Both the position numbers and the translations under genes were made by a program. Below the pieces are notes generated by a model that was given only the letters and a program-made list of their open reading frames with translations, did not search any database and was not told where the DNA came from. A stretch of 64,000 bases of DNA from Ophiodon elongatus (Eukaryota; Chordata; Actinopteri; Perciformes; Hexagrammidae), in the NCBI GenBank assembly GCA_016806645.1, contig JACSYO010000912.1, positions 902,001 to 966,000 of the forward strand, given 5' to 3'. Position 1 is the first letter of the stretch. Every line of letters begins with the position of its first letter. Of the stretch, positions 24,346 through 36,461 are shown in pieces.

Positions 24346-25458
24346 ATATCATTTCCAAATCAATTCAATATTGTGGTATTTCTCATCTTTACAAATTCAT
24401 CAGCGTCAACGAAAATATGAATCTAGCAGGAAGTTCTACTGAATTTGGAGGCAATAAATAAGTCATCATATGTTTCTGGCGGGGATCTTTTTATACCTTT
24501 GATGGAGAATGTTTCTGAATGTGCTTTGGAATTGATAGAAACATCAATCCGGTAAGTATATCATATTTAAATTTTGAAGAGGCTATTAGACTGCCTTACA
24601 ATGAGCATGAGAACACAAGTACCAGGCGATCTCCTTGTACCTCTCACCAAGCATGAATTCACAAACAAATAACAGAGAGAAAAATAGTTTATTTTTTTGG
24701 TAGATGTTCAATTAAATGAAGCATTTTAACTTTGATGTATCATTCGGCTGCCATTATTCAAGAGTTCAAACCCCTACTGCACGTAGCTTTGGTGGACACT
24801 TCCCGATCAATCTGCAGACCTACAATAAAGCTGTCTCATCCTGCCTTGAACTCATGCGTGTGCATATGTGTCTGTGTGCACGGTGGTTACAGGTAGAAGC
24901 TCAATCAGCCCGTCTGAGCAAGAGAAAGAGAAAGAAAGGGAACGCAAGAGAGGCAGAGACAGAGAGAGCCCCTCGGCTCCAACAAACCTTTATCCTTCAT
25001 GCTTTATCCTCAAACACTGCCTTTCTCAAAGTTCAAACACCTGGCAGTAATTCTTACATTCTGATTTATTCCTCCTCCATGTTTCCACCTTGGTCTCATC
25101 CTCTTTCCTCCCTTGTGGCTTCCGTCTTTCCTTCCTACTTCCTTTCTGACCGCTTTCCCTTTCCCTTATCCAGAGTTATTGCTCTGCCAAAAGTATCTTT
25201 GTTCACCTGCTCAATAACTGAAGTTTTAGCCTTTTCTCCTTTTGGTTTTCAACTGTAGCCCTCTTCCTTTTTCCTTCACTTGTTTTTCCCTTTTAGGAAA
25301 CCCAATATTGTGACATCAACTTTTGAATCGGGTCTAAATCCCAGAAGCGCAACCCTCCTTTTTCTTTCCTTTTTGTATTTCTTCTCCAGATTTTTTCATT
25401 TAAAGTTAGCAGCTGCTAATCAAAATGAAACAGTTTGAGTGGGAGACCAGGGCACAAT

Positions 25459-25461
<3 letters not shown>
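24346..25461. other. Stretch without a gene
   Basis: A 180-codon frame at 24716-25258 crosses a GA-rich and a CT-rich tract and resembles no protein. The CT-rich tract at 25060-25300 is low-complexity. Confidence 0.4.

Positions 25462-25515
<54 letters not shown>
25462..25515. repeat. (CA)n microsatellite
   Basis: About 27 ac units, followed by broken cacacaaacaca repeats to about 25580. Confidence 0.95.
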
Positions 25516-25517
<2 letters not shown>

Positions 25518-26959
25518 AACACACAAACACACAAACACACACAGACTCAGGCATGCTTGTGAATGCTCACACACACACACAAACACAAGATAAAGGAACA
25601 AGAGGCAGGGCCTAGGGGCTGCCTGGAGCTGTTTCCCAATCAACGCCACTTGGGAGAACAAGAGAGACCTTCAGTGTCTACAGTGGGAACTCTGAGTGGG
25701 CTTCAGACGTACGCAGACACACGCACACACAAAGAGACACATACCTCAACATCTACAAATAGACTTTTCCACTGAAGAACACATTTAAAACCGTATGACA
25801 TCTGAGGGCGCCTCTGATCAAACAGGCGACAGTCTGAAGTGACTCATGCACATTCACACACATGGAACAGCCTCCATATTCCTGTTTGAAATATACACAT
25901 TTGCATTACACAGTCCAATGAGGCTTTTGAACTGAAAAAAGTAATTATATTTTCAAATGATATATTTCCCTGTGTATAGGTTTTGTAACAAGTATAAAGG
26001 AGTACCAGCTGTGTGTGTAATGCATTGAATGTGGAACACTGTCAAGTATTGAGAAAGTTGGTTCAGATGTCTCGTCTTTAGTCTAATCGAGAAAGAATGT
26101 GTTCAAAGGTAAGAGAAAACATTAAACATTGACGTAATAAAAGCTTGGTACAGTTACTTGAACAGGAAAACCAAACGTTTTGTAGAAAAAACACGTCTAT
26201 ATCCCGTGAGTGATGAACTTTAAAACTCAGGTAGTGGATTGTATCGAAAGATTCCAAACGCACCTAGCCCTATCCGCCTGTATGCGGAATATGGATGCAA
26301 ACAAACTGTTTCCTGAATTGATCATTGGATGTGGTAACAAATAATAATAAGTTATAGAAGCACCTTGGAAGCCAAATACTTACAGTGCATGCCACATGAC
26401 CACAACATCCCAAGTTATTTTGGGACATTTGTCATACCCCTCTTTCTCCCCATTTCCAGTCGGCCTCTACACTGTCATCTGTCAAATGAAAGCGAAAATG
26501 CCCAAAACATAATCTACAAAATATAGTCAGTTAATCATTAAGAAATTATGCAACACAAAGTGAACATTTATGTATGACATTGTGAGTAAACTGGGTATTT
26601 GAGGTCATTGATTCCCAAAAAAAAAGTAGATTTTGCATAATGTGCGTCGGCACGTTGCAAGAATGGCTGCGCCTCGTCAGAGCAGGCATTCCCCGGAGAA
26701 CGAGCTGTAGCTAAAAAACCTCGCCCACGGTACATTTACCAGTTAACGGCATACTACTCCAGTAATGAAATCAATCCATGTCGTCACCATTTACGTTTTA
26801 AGTCAAGTACTCAAGCTGATTCTCAATACTGATTCTTCAGTTCAGGGAAAGGGTTGCTATGACAAACAGTGACTAAAAGTGATAGTAATCCTTCTGAATT
26901 TGAGGTCCAGTATTTTCCTGATAAGGCAGATGATTGATCAAATATTGAGTGTTTGATGT
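25516..26959. other. Stretch without a gene
   Basis: No supportable feature. Chance frames only. Confidence 0.5.
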
Positions 26960-27078
26960 TTATTATGGGTAAATTAATAGTTATATTAAACCGAAATTGA
27001 ATTAATCTTTAGAATAATCAATCAATTGGTCGTTAGATTAATCAATTAAATATTTAATCATAAGGCGCAGCCCTTTAT
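26960..27078 (+). mobile_element. Right end of a degenerate hAT-like MITE
   Basis: Repeated ttaatca/attaatc words (for example 'gattaatcaattaaatattt') lead to a terminal ggcgcagccct. This matches the 3' side of the fish hAT MITEs that begin tagggctgcaac and are full of attaatcg words. The left end was not found, so the copy is truncated or too diverged. A still weaker relic of the same sort may lie at 33800-33985. Confidence 0.4.
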
Positions 27079-29375
27079 TCAACAAATGTCTAGACAAGCA
27101 AATTATTCTACAGAACTTCCAGACCTCATTGGCATACGTAAATGAGACGGGACTAAACATGCTGACATTTTCAGACCATTTACACACTTGTCTTGTATGT
27201 TGTCGGTTCATATTAGTATATGTAATTGATTAAGAATTATCAGCAAATTTACTTCGCCTCTGCATGTCCTCAACTTATAATTGATTTTTCATTGACATCC
27301 CCGATGCATAGTGCACATATTATCAAAGTAGATTTTTGCAGGTAAACTAGAACTTCACAGACGACGCAAAGACAGTAAATATATATGCTAATAAACACTG
27401 AATGAGGGGTACAGTGCTACAGAGAATACAGAATTATCCATTATAGGAATCCAAGCAGCATGTAATGCAGCATTGTTGCAAGTGCAGAGGCAGATGGCGA
27501 GTGTGCTGGGGTTCAGTGGAGCATTGCACCATGAGGTAGTTATACTGAGTAGGATCAGATGGAAAAATAAATCATGAGCAATAAGGAGCATGGACTAAGT
27601 CCCCAAGGTGAAAATGGTGTACTATTCAAACACGCGTTGTGCAGACTGTGCAAACAATGACACTTCATAATGAATGAGTGGGATAAACTCTAAAAGTAGT
27701 GGTGCAGGATAGAAGTTTACTCTTTTGAGGAGAAGTGTGGCAGGAGTTGATGAGGACATCAGAGAATGTGGATGTCGGGTGGGGGGGAACCCATTGGAGG
27801 GGGGATCAGTTCCTCCAAAAATGGAGTGGTCACTGCCGACATACTGTCTCATGCTGTGACGGCTGTGCATTTCAACCAAGTGGTATAACAGGTTGTCAAG
27901 TCACAAATAAGGGGAGCTTACCTCCCCTTGGCAGTTGTTTGTATCCATCATCAACCATGATCCAAATGACAGCTATTGCTGCATTGTACAGAGTGAGTAA
28001 ATCATAGATAAGATGACCTTTTTGTCGTTTTCGGGTGCCCACAGACGGCGAAAATAAATGTCAGGAGAGTCTCAATGCGACGCGAAACGGTGGCAAGGGA
28101 ATTGTTTTCTCAAGTTGAGACATTTCAACGCGCACAGATGCATTTCGTGTTTTTCCACATTGCCCGGCACAAATCAGTGTCTATTTCTGTATTTGCATTG
28201 ACTTTGTATGTAATTGTGCCGCACAAAGAATCCACTTCTCATTTGTTCTGGATATACTGTACATTCCAGGCAACCAGCGAAGCCTTGAGGAAGTCACGCC
28301 GCAAGGCCAAGTAAGAGGTCCTGCAGAATGATGGCATGACACGTTTTGTATGGATAAAAAAGAAACAAGATTAACATGCCATTTAGTGATCTTTAGAGGT
28401 GCTGGTTGTCACATTTACTTTTGATAGCAATCCATGCGATACATTTTGATATATTTCAGTCTGGATCAAAGTGGTGAACACGAGAGTGGCAGAACAGCTT
28501 CCCTTTCTGAGTTTGTTCAAATTGAAGCACTGCCGTAGAAGCTACTGCATGGACTTTCTGAGTTTGAAAGTCTGACCTTTAAATACCGTGTCCCCATTAT
28601 GCCAATCGATATGATTTTTCAAACGTCAAATCAGAGTATGAAGATGCATCACTCCTCCAACTTTCATCAAAATTAAGACCAGAGTGAGATATCTCCGGAG
28701 ATGTCAAACATGACAGACGAGCATCCAGCTTTATCTATTGTGCCCTGCGATGTGAGAACAGTGAGACAAAGCAATTTCAACCTTTTGTGTCATATAGTAC
28801 CAAACAATCAATCACATCAAAGTTTTGGTACGCTGAAGTAAAAACACTTGTGTTTGAGTACTCGAACGCTGGTGCTTGGATGCATGTCTGGAGAAAGGGA
28901 AACCGAGTTGACATAAGAAATTAAAAAACACCTTTTACCACCAAACTGCTATGTCAGCAGCACAACGGGCTTCTGGACAAAATGTTTAAAGGCGCATGAT
29001 CAGAGATTGGGAGAATTTCTATTGACTCTCATCGGCTCTCAACATGAAGACGGAGAGCTGGTGGCTCATAGCTAACACTGCTAACAGCGCTAACAGTGTT
29101 AACCCGAGGGGAAACCGGAGGGTGCGCGCTCCGATTCCGCAGCAACACTCTCGTTTAGGACAATATTATCAGCTGTAACCGAGAGCAGTGCAGAGCAGCA
29201 ACTCATGAGTTATGAGTTGCACGCTAACATGCACTAAGATGCACTAAGATGCACTAAAAGCTATGTCAACAAAGCAAGGAGAACCCCGGGTAACAACACA
29301 CAGAGAGAGAGTGACTTCATTCTCTGTTCAGGTAGACATTACTCCACAATGTTGTCACAGAGAAAATAGCTGTTT
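27079..29375. other. Long stretch without a gene
   Basis: No domain recognised in any frame. Bases 28020-28330 are somewhat CpG-richer. Three tandem copies of the 10-mer 'gatgcactaa' lie near 29229-29258. Confidence 0.4.
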
Positions 29376-29470
29376 GCTGCTATAAGGGCTGTGCAAAAAT
29401 ATCGATACAGCTGACTATCGCGATAACTTTTTACGTAATAGTGTATGTGTATTCCTGCACCTAGTATCAA

Positions 29471-29472
29471 TA

Positions 29473-29527
<55 letters not shown>
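29471..29527. repeat. (TA)n microsatellite inside the hAT element
   Basis: Nearly pure TA, expanded within the element. Confidence 0.9.
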
Positions 29528-29532
<5 letters not shown>

Positions 29533-29605
29533 TTTTAAAACAGTAGACTCAAGGCAAACTACACTGGATACCACCAGCAACAAGCTCACATCTTCCTCAG
29601 CTCGG

Positions 29606-30050
29606 GCAAAGAGGATAACGGAGTCGGTAGTGCATTTCATTTGCAAAGATTTCGGCCGTATAGTGTGGTTGAAAACCGCCGGCTTCAGGCATATGATGAA
29701 CACTATGGAGCCGCGCTATGTGATCCTGACTCGCCGACACATGACGGATGTAACTGTACCCAGGATCTAAGAAGAGGTGAAGAAACGTGTCAAAACATTG
29801 CTCCTTCTTGTAGAGAGAGTAGCCCTGACGTGTGATGGATGGACATCTAGAGCCAGTGAGTCGCGTGTTATGGTTACTTCACACCACATCTCTGAAGACT
29901 GTAACTAGTTTCCTGTGTTTTGCAGATACAAACAATGCACAAGAGCCATACAGGCAATACCATCGCAGAGTTACTGAAAACTGCACTGAAGGAATGGAAC
30001 ATACATTTGTAAGGACCCAGACATAGTGACTGACAACTTTACTTCATGAT
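29606..30050 (+). pseudogene. hAT transposase core, broken by several frameshifts
   Basis: Consecutive pieces in shifting frames match hAT (ZBED-like) transposase. 'ESVVHFICKDF' overlaps 'RPYSVVEN' from the next frame (29606-29700). Then come 'MEPRYVILTRRHMTD' (29704-29748), 'VALTCDGWTSRASESRVMVT' (29819-29878), 'MHKSHTGNTIAELLKTAL' (29935-29988) and 'DPDIVTDN' (30014-30037). The first catalytic Asp of the RNase H-like fold would be the D of 'CDGWTS' (29834-29836) and the second the D of 'VTDN' (30032-30034). At least four frame changes and several stops separate these pieces, and the C-terminal dimerisation domain is absent. It encodes no functional protein. It belongs to the element at 29385-30454. 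Confidence 0.8.
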
Positions 30051-30454
30051 GTTTATGGCATCTATATGTAAGTTAAGAGTGGTCAGTGACACAATAAGAA
30101 AATAATACAGTATGTATTTTATGTTAAAATTAAGTTGTGGCAAGTGCATTGTATTAAGAAATTGTGTTCAGTGACACAAAGAGAATACAATATGCACTTT
30201 ATTTTCATATAGTTTTTTATGGCAAGTTTTATGCATTTCAGTTCATTGTGTTCCCTGATTAGTGACTATGTGTAATGCAAATACATTTTGAAGAAGTTTA
30301 TATTTGTTATATATGTGTCCATACCAGGTGGTAAACAGCAAGTTGTATTTTCAGCTCTATTTTTACATTTTCAGTAAAACTAAACGACTGAATATTGCAA
30401 TATATTGCGACACGCAATACGTATCGTAAGGGTGCTTGCCAATACACAGTCATA

Positions 30455-32094
30455 GCTGCTATATTAAGGTTCAGTTTAACAAAGCTCCTTTAATGCGTGT
30501 GTTGACTTAGAATATGCACATACTTGTACTCCTCTATGCTATTTTACTTTCTAACTGCAATGTTGATTTCCGCTGCACCTCGGGCTGATTGATGCCTGTT
30601 TAACTTCAGACTGCATTGCTCTCTTAAGACTGTTTTCATCAAAAACAGTGGACACTATAATTCGCACAACCAACACACACACACACACACACACACGCAC
30701 GGGTACAACCTAAATCAGCATGCTGTCCATCTTTGTCCTCTAATATACCGTCACGCATGATCCCTTTTGACTTCGGCTCTTACAATCTCACTACATTCAT
30801 TTATTGTATTTCTGTAAAAGAAAAAAAAACAAATATGGGAAAGGCTCCTCTTCAGCTGGGATTTCAGGATGGATTTGAAGTCTTAGCCAGTGGAAATCCT
30901 ACTGTAAAATTATGCTAATCTCTCTCCGAGAAAGGAGAGACGCTTGATCCAAAAAAGTGCATTACATTATTTCTTTTTTTTAGGGGAGATGAAATACGAA
31001 GACAGATTCAAACGAAGAGGAAGTTTTTCGCTGAAATTGGATAATGGCATCTAAAAGGGCCAATACACACAAAAGGACGCACTTAAAGTTGAGCAGGAGA
31101 CAGTACCAACTCCTGATTATGGATTTTGGAGATAGGATGATCTTCAGTAAAGTCACAAAGTTTTGTTAGAAAGGCTTTGAAGCGGTTTTCTGTCAAGGCA
31201 GAAATATTCAGAGTACTATTCCTCTCTAAGCTTCAATCAATTTAGGCTGCTTGGAGAGATTTCAGACAGATCAGTAGAGTGTGTAGGCGTCCATGTCACA
31301 ATATGGACTGATGCCATGTTGAAGACTTGTACTTTGTGCTACATCTGCTCTTCTCTTATGCTGAAGTATTGAAGAGAAGCCACACAAAGCTGTCAGGAGA
31401 GCGCAATGGATTTTCCCAACGACAACAGGTTTTGTGTTTTAAATATCAATTCATGTATCTCTTTCACATAATTGTCCTGCCACTTTATACTACTTTCTAT
31501 AGCACCAGTCTCCTATCTGTATTCTTTTTGCAGTTCAATTGGATCCACTCATAACTATTTTTGGCTTTTATTGTTAATATAATATTAACAACCCTAAAGC
31601 ACACTATGCCTCCTTGCCTTTTACGATAAAGGCGATCATTGTTATTGCGCCCACTTGCAACCTCAATTAAATTTAGAGGCTGTTTTGTCCTGGCTTTAAA
31701 GAGCCTCTGACTTCCTCCAGGGGCTTAATCCCATAAACCACTATGACCCACTGACATCATAACTTTAAGCCGCCAGGCAAGGCGATGTCAGACTATCCTC
31801 CAGAGGAGGCTAAATGGATGCAGGTCTCTTTTGAATGTGTGTGTGTGCATTTGAATCCAATGTGTAAAGCCATTACCACTTGACACTGAGGTGTTCTAAT
31901 GACATACTATGATTGTAGTTTTATTTTATTTTTCCCTGAAATGAGATTTAGATTAAATTTTTGCTCCCACAAAGTGTTAATCAGAATCATTGTTCTGGTA
32001 TGAGCAGTGGAAGCAACGTTAAAAGCAGCAACTAAAAATGCTGTGCGAGTATAAAAACAGTATTGGCTTGTCAACATAAACCTGTGGCCCAATC
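30455..32094. other. Stretch without a gene
   Basis: A (CA)n run of about 12 units lies at 30673-30696. Nothing else is recognised. Short frames at 30733 and 31327 look like chance. Confidence 0.45.
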
Positions 32095-32612
32095 ATTGTA
32101 CAAGAAGTGGACGTAATCACCGTGTCGTCACCCATTGGTTTGTGGACTGCAATTTTGAGGCCTCAAGTTTTGCATTTTGGCTGTCACATCTTGATTTTTG
32201 GCCGTCGCATTTTTTTACCAACCAGAATTGACACTATAGGCTGGAGTTAAGTACAACCGAACAGTCAATAAGGCGCTGATCACATCAATAAGGGTCAAGC
32301 TACAGGTGCGGCAGCTTCAAAAACGCCTTGGTAAAGCAGGTCAGGAAAAACAGCAAGGTACGCCTATGGAGCGGGGCTGCGTACATCCCGATCATATGTG
32401 ATTAACAGAAAATCTAACATGTAACTAGCTGGCCCTACCACATCTACCAGCGTCAAAACAGGAAGTCAGTGTAAAAGTAGTAAAGCTCATTTCTAGCAAT
32501 GGGCCTCGGTGTGATCGGGGCCTGAGACCCTTTTAGGGTACCAATGCAAGTTTAAGGCATTCTGCATTGGCTTCATTTTTCAAACCCAGAAGTTATCTGC
32601 CTGGGCCCTATC
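32095..32612 (+). repeat. Dispersed repeat 'tatacagtctatgg' family, copy 2
   Basis: Begins 'tgtacaagaagtggacgtaa', then 'gtcacccattggtttgtgga' and 'ttttgaggcctcaagttttg', matching the reverse complement of 52215-52335 and the plus strand of 14686-14760. The right part ('ttctgcattggcttcatttt') runs directly into the duplicated block at 32613. No coding is seen. Confidence 0.7.
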
Positions 32613-33785
32613 AACAACCTATATTTAAGGTGAATATAGGAGGAAATTCCATCATTGCCATGATATTAATCTACAGTGATCTACTGTGTTTGTTTGCTAA
32701 TACAAAATACATTTTTGACACAAGTTTAGCAGAAGTTATTATTTATGGTTAATTTATGGTTCCGGATATAGACATGTTAAGTGTTTGCAAAGTGTGAGGA
32801 GTAAGTGTAATTACTTAAGCATTCGTATACACTACAGTATAGGTCACATTTCCAATAATAAGCCATTTTTTTCCACTCGTCCAATGCAGCATTTGTTCCC
32901 ATTGCCTGCTACTATTTTTGCACTGTTCTCCCCGAAGCAAAACAGTCGCACACTGTGGTAATCCACCAAGAAATGAAGCAATGAAATCACAAAACAATTA
33001 AACATGTATGTAAACAATGCAGGATAGGAAAAGTAAAAATAAAAATGGATTTGCAAATGATTCACGAGGAAAAAATGCATTCAACATGTTTGGTACACCT
33101 CTAGGATACACACAATGTGTTATGGTGAGTAACACTGAATGTAAACATGACACTTGTTTGTTTACAAGAACGCTCCACAGGGCGCCCTTTAATGGCCTCC
33201 ACAGGCAACAAAAATTTGTAGCAAAATCACAGAAAATACGAGCAGAAAAATTTGACCACTCAGTTCTTGGGGCCGCCAAACAACAACCTACATTTAGGGT
33301 GAATTTAGGAGGAAATTACATCATTGAAATGATAATAATCTTCAGTAATTTACTGTATTTGCTTGCTAAAGTAAAACTGATACTTGACGCAAGGAGTTCA
33401 CGGATGTTTTTATTTATTGTTAGCAATGGTATACAATGTTGATATTTTTTCAAAATCTTGTAACATTTACAATAATTTGCTTTTTCCCCCTCTTATACCA
33501 ATGCAGCCTTCAGTACCCCGCTATCCATTTTTTGCTCTTGAATCAAACAAAAAAAGCTCAGAAATGATTTTCTTCCAAAAGAAATACACAGTTATACATT
33601 GTTCCACGGATCTACAGGTTTTAGTTTTGCACCAAGAATTGAAGCAATGCATCAACAAAACAAGTCAATATTGATGGAAAGAATGCAGGATAGATGACAT
33701 AAAAAAATTGCTTTGCAAAAGATTCATGAGGAAAAACATGCATTCAACATGTTTGTTAGACCTCAAGGTTACACACAATGGCTTG
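32613..33785 (+). repeat. Diverged tandem duplication, period about 0.67 kb
   Basis: Unit A (32613-33125) and unit B (33282-33785) share landmarks in the same order: 'aacaaccta', 'taggaggaaatt', 'catcattg', 'aatgcag', 'aagcaatg', 'aatgcaggata', 'tttgcaaa.gattca', 'gcattcaacatgttt' and 'tacacacaatg'. Offsets between matching landmarks are 662-669 bases. The 150-base spacer 33130-33280 belongs to one unit only. No protein is recognised in either unit; the 141-codon frame at 33017-33442 spans the junction and is chance. Confidence 0.8.
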
Positions 33786-34310
33786 CTCCAATTGGCCAAC
33801 AATTGTTATAGGCTGATATTAGTCCTAAATCGTTTGATAGTTCGGTGGTCTCTATAAATACCGATCAGAAGACTCATCGATTCTGAATTGAATTTTTTAA
33901 ATACTCATTTGTGAGTGATGCAGCTTTTATATTATTATTTCTATAATCAATTTTAATCAATTTTATTTGTTAGGCGGTGCAGCTCTTGCTAAAAACAAAT
34001 AGCAGATTCCATAACTGCTAGATTTGGTCATAGTTGTTTCACTTATTATAATTATATAGACACTACACACAGACTAATGCGGCACAACGGCAAATGACAA
34101 CAAAGCATGTTATCGGTGTATACTCCAAACATTGTTTGAAAGTCCGAGGAAACTGATAAATGAAATGGGATCTTCCCCCTGCACTGCTACTACATGGGCA
34201 TCTAGAGCTGACAGTAATCACTGTTTATGTGCCCCAAGCTGTTTCACAGACATCACTTTCTTCTATTTAAAATCATCTCATAAGATAACAAGATAAATAT
34301 ATATGTAATA
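33786..34310. other. Unannotated DNA
   Basis: A possible worn hAT-MITE relic lies at 33800-33985 (ending 'ggcggtgcagctct'). Nothing firm. Confidence 0.4.
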
Positions 34311-34318
34311 TATAAAGC

Positions 34319-34806
34319 TAGGGCTGTGCGGTATACCGGTTCAACCGGTATACCGGTTTCAAATTTCCATACGGTATGAATTTTTCATATACCGTCATAC
34401 CGGTGCATAGCCGTAACAACTGTTGTCGCTCTTCGGCAGGCAGCAAAATATATTGTTCACCGCTCACCGCTGATGGCGCGGCGGTGGGAGCTACTTGTCT
34501 TACGGGTATTGAGATGGAGTCATGGTTATAACTTTAGAACAACAATTAATAAGCTGAACCAGGAGGGACTTAGGACCCAGGGGAATGTAGGTGAAAAAAA
34601 CAGGAAGAGACAGAACTGAAGACAGCCACACCAGTGGGGAACAACAAGCAGTGAACAGCTGTTCAGTTGGCCTGTGGTCCTTTTCGGTGTCAATTAATGA
34701 ATGAATGTGTTTACTCGGAAAAAAAAAATACCGTGATATACCGTGAAACCGCCAGAATCTTACAAAATACCGTGATATGAATTTTTGGCCATACCGCCCA
34801 GCCCTA
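34319..34806 (+). mobile_element. Non-autonomous hAT element with perfect 8-bp target duplication
   Basis: Terminal inverted repeats tagggctgtgcggtat (left) and ataccgcccagcccta (right) enclose 488 bases rich in ccggtatacc/taccggt palindromes. The target duplication tataaagc is exact on both sides (34311-34318 and 34807-34814). Both flanks are nearly the same sequence as those of the 976-base element at 50500-51475. The interior of that element (BED exon and AT array) is missing here, so this copy is an internal-deletion derivative. Confidence 0.92.
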
Positions 34807-34814
34807 TATAAAGC

Positions 34815-35508
34815 ACAGTTATGTTCCCTTTAAAGTACCTCGGAGAGTTTTATTTTTATTTTATCATGGCAGCTTTGTATTAAGAAAAGGCAGATTGTGT
34901 TTCAATAGTAATCAGTGCATGAGGTTGGTTTATAAGACCACTTTTCAAAGAAATTTTAAAAAATTACGCTACAGACAGAAATACATTTTGTTGTGATCAA
35001 CAGCTCACTTGTCTGTTCTATCAATACAAGGTTTTATTTTGTCCAAATGAGGAACGAGTATAATTTGACTTTGAACGGACGTTGAGTATTGTTACTTTCA
35101 ACCCCGTCAGTTGAGATGAACACACATGGTTGGGTATGAACAATACAACTGTTAGAGAATATTTTACAATAGGCCTATAACAGAGATTCAGATTTTGACT
35201 CAGACAACCGTATTGATAACAAAAATCTCTTTTATTCAGAGACACACAGCTGTCATACCAAGTTTAACTTCCACTTAAAAACACATTGTGTAGTTTGAGA
35301 CTATAATTTCCACTTTAAAAACATGGTTCTTTGCTGCTCCTCTGACACCGATGTTTAGAGACATCAAAGAACGCCCCCTGAACGATTTCAGGCTCAACCA
35401 GACCAATATCAGTCTTTCTCACCTTGACTCTTGACATATTCTGTTGGTCAAATATGACAGTACCACATTAGCAGCAGGGTGAAGGAAATGCTTGTTCATA
35501 CAGTAGAG
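34815..35508. other. Unannotated DNA
   Basis: No supportable feature. Confidence 0.5.
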
Positions 35509-36461
35509 CAGGGCTCACTAATAGGTGAATCGTCTGGGTCCGGACTCGAACCCAGACGCTGTTGTATTTGGACCCGGACCTCCAACTAATAGATAATTGA
35601 GAATCATAAAATTTTGACTGAGCGTGTCTATTTTAACCCGCGCAGCTTTTCTTGCCTTTATGGCACTCGTTCAGCGGTCCACGAAACACACAGACCAATT
35701 GCATGTGTTGTAAATCACATCACGTGATGCTAATTGGCCAATCAAATACGTGTATTCCAATAAGCGTTGCAGATCTACTGTAATATGCACACAGAGAAGA
35801 GACGGGGCAAGAGACCAAATAGTCAGAGAAGTACATGGCGTTCTCCAAAAAGAGAAATGTGGACATTGAAGCCAGAGCCTTTCATCAAGTATGGACAGAC
35901 TCTCATATGGTCATTCTTCCCATGAACAGTTCAAAACCAGTATGTCTTATATGTTCAGAGATTGTTGTGATTATTAAAAGCGGCAATGTGAAGCGCAACT
36001 ACGAGACAAAGCACAAATATTTTGAGGAAACTGACCCACTCAAATCCAAAATGAAGGCACAGAAAATAAAACATTCTAAGAGCCCAATGTCAGACTCTTA
36101 ATTCACTGACCAACAATGACATAAACAGAGGGGAATAGAGCTGAAACAAGTGGTGTCAATAACCACAGATAAAGCATTATATTTTTAAATGCAGACTTTA
36201 TTTTACTTAAAATGACATATTTATTATAAGAGTATGTATTATTTATAATTCATCCAGTTCAATTGAAAACTGAAAATAAATATTGTTTAAACTTTCTTTA
36301 AGTGAAATTACATACAGACGTTGATACAATACTAGGCTACTTCAATATATATTGTACTAAGTCGTAGCACAAGTTAGACATTATTCTGATTGTGTTCCGG
36401 ACCTTTGCATGAGGTAATTCTCTCGAACTGGACCTCGCTGAATATTAATTGAATCCCCCTG
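35509..36461 (+). mobile_element. hAT element, internally deleted, GTF2IRD2/ZBED5-like family
   Basis: Begins cagggctcactaatagg with gtctgggtccggac inside, and ends with gaggt-rich sequence, a tgttccggacc word and a terminal ccccctg. Cagggg-type ends and subterminal tccggac words in opposite orientation are usual for this hAT group. Flanking octamers cagtagag and ctgtagct agree at only 5 of 8 positions, so the target duplication is doubtful. The interior holds a zinc-finger frame and a short relic of the catalytic domain. Confidence 0.65.
35835..36101 (+). pseudogene. Truncated hAT transposase N-terminus (BED-like zinc finger)
   Basis: An 88-codon frame resembles the N-terminus of hAT transposases related to the domesticated GTF2IRD2 and ZBED5 proteins: 'RAFHQVWTDSHMVILP', 'KPVCLICSEIVVIIKSGNVK', then 'YETKHKYFEETDPLKSKMKA'. 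The zinc ligands would be Cys37, Cys40 and His60. The position where the family has its other His is Asn55, so the finger is probably dead. The frame stops after 'SPMSDS'. About 30 bases later, in another frame (36126-36184), 'GIELKQVVSITTDKALYF' matches the start of the catalytic core with its 'TTD' motif, then stops. The gap between the two is an internal deletion of several hundred codons. It is not a host gene. Confidence 0.75.

Larger units (their letters stand above)
29385..30454 (+). mobile_element. hAT element with 8-9 bp target duplication
   Basis: The left end starts agggctgtgcaaaaatatcg and the right end closes gccaatacacagtcata. The last 10 bases are a worn inverted copy of the first. 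The 9-mer gctgctata lies immediately outside on the left (29376-29384) and right (30455-30463), fitting the 8-bp duplication made by hAT elements. Internal sequence is a TA array and a broken transposase. At about 1.07 kb it is far shorter than an autonomous hAT, so it is internally deleted. Confidence 0.8.

Noticed and set aside
24716..25258. 180-codon open frame
   Set aside because: Crosses GA-rich and CT-rich tracts giving Lys/Arg/Glu then Ser/Pro/Phe runs; no domain and no family resemblance.
33017..33442. 141-codon open frame
   Set aside because: Spans the junction of the tandem duplication and is not preserved between the two units, as a real exon would be.
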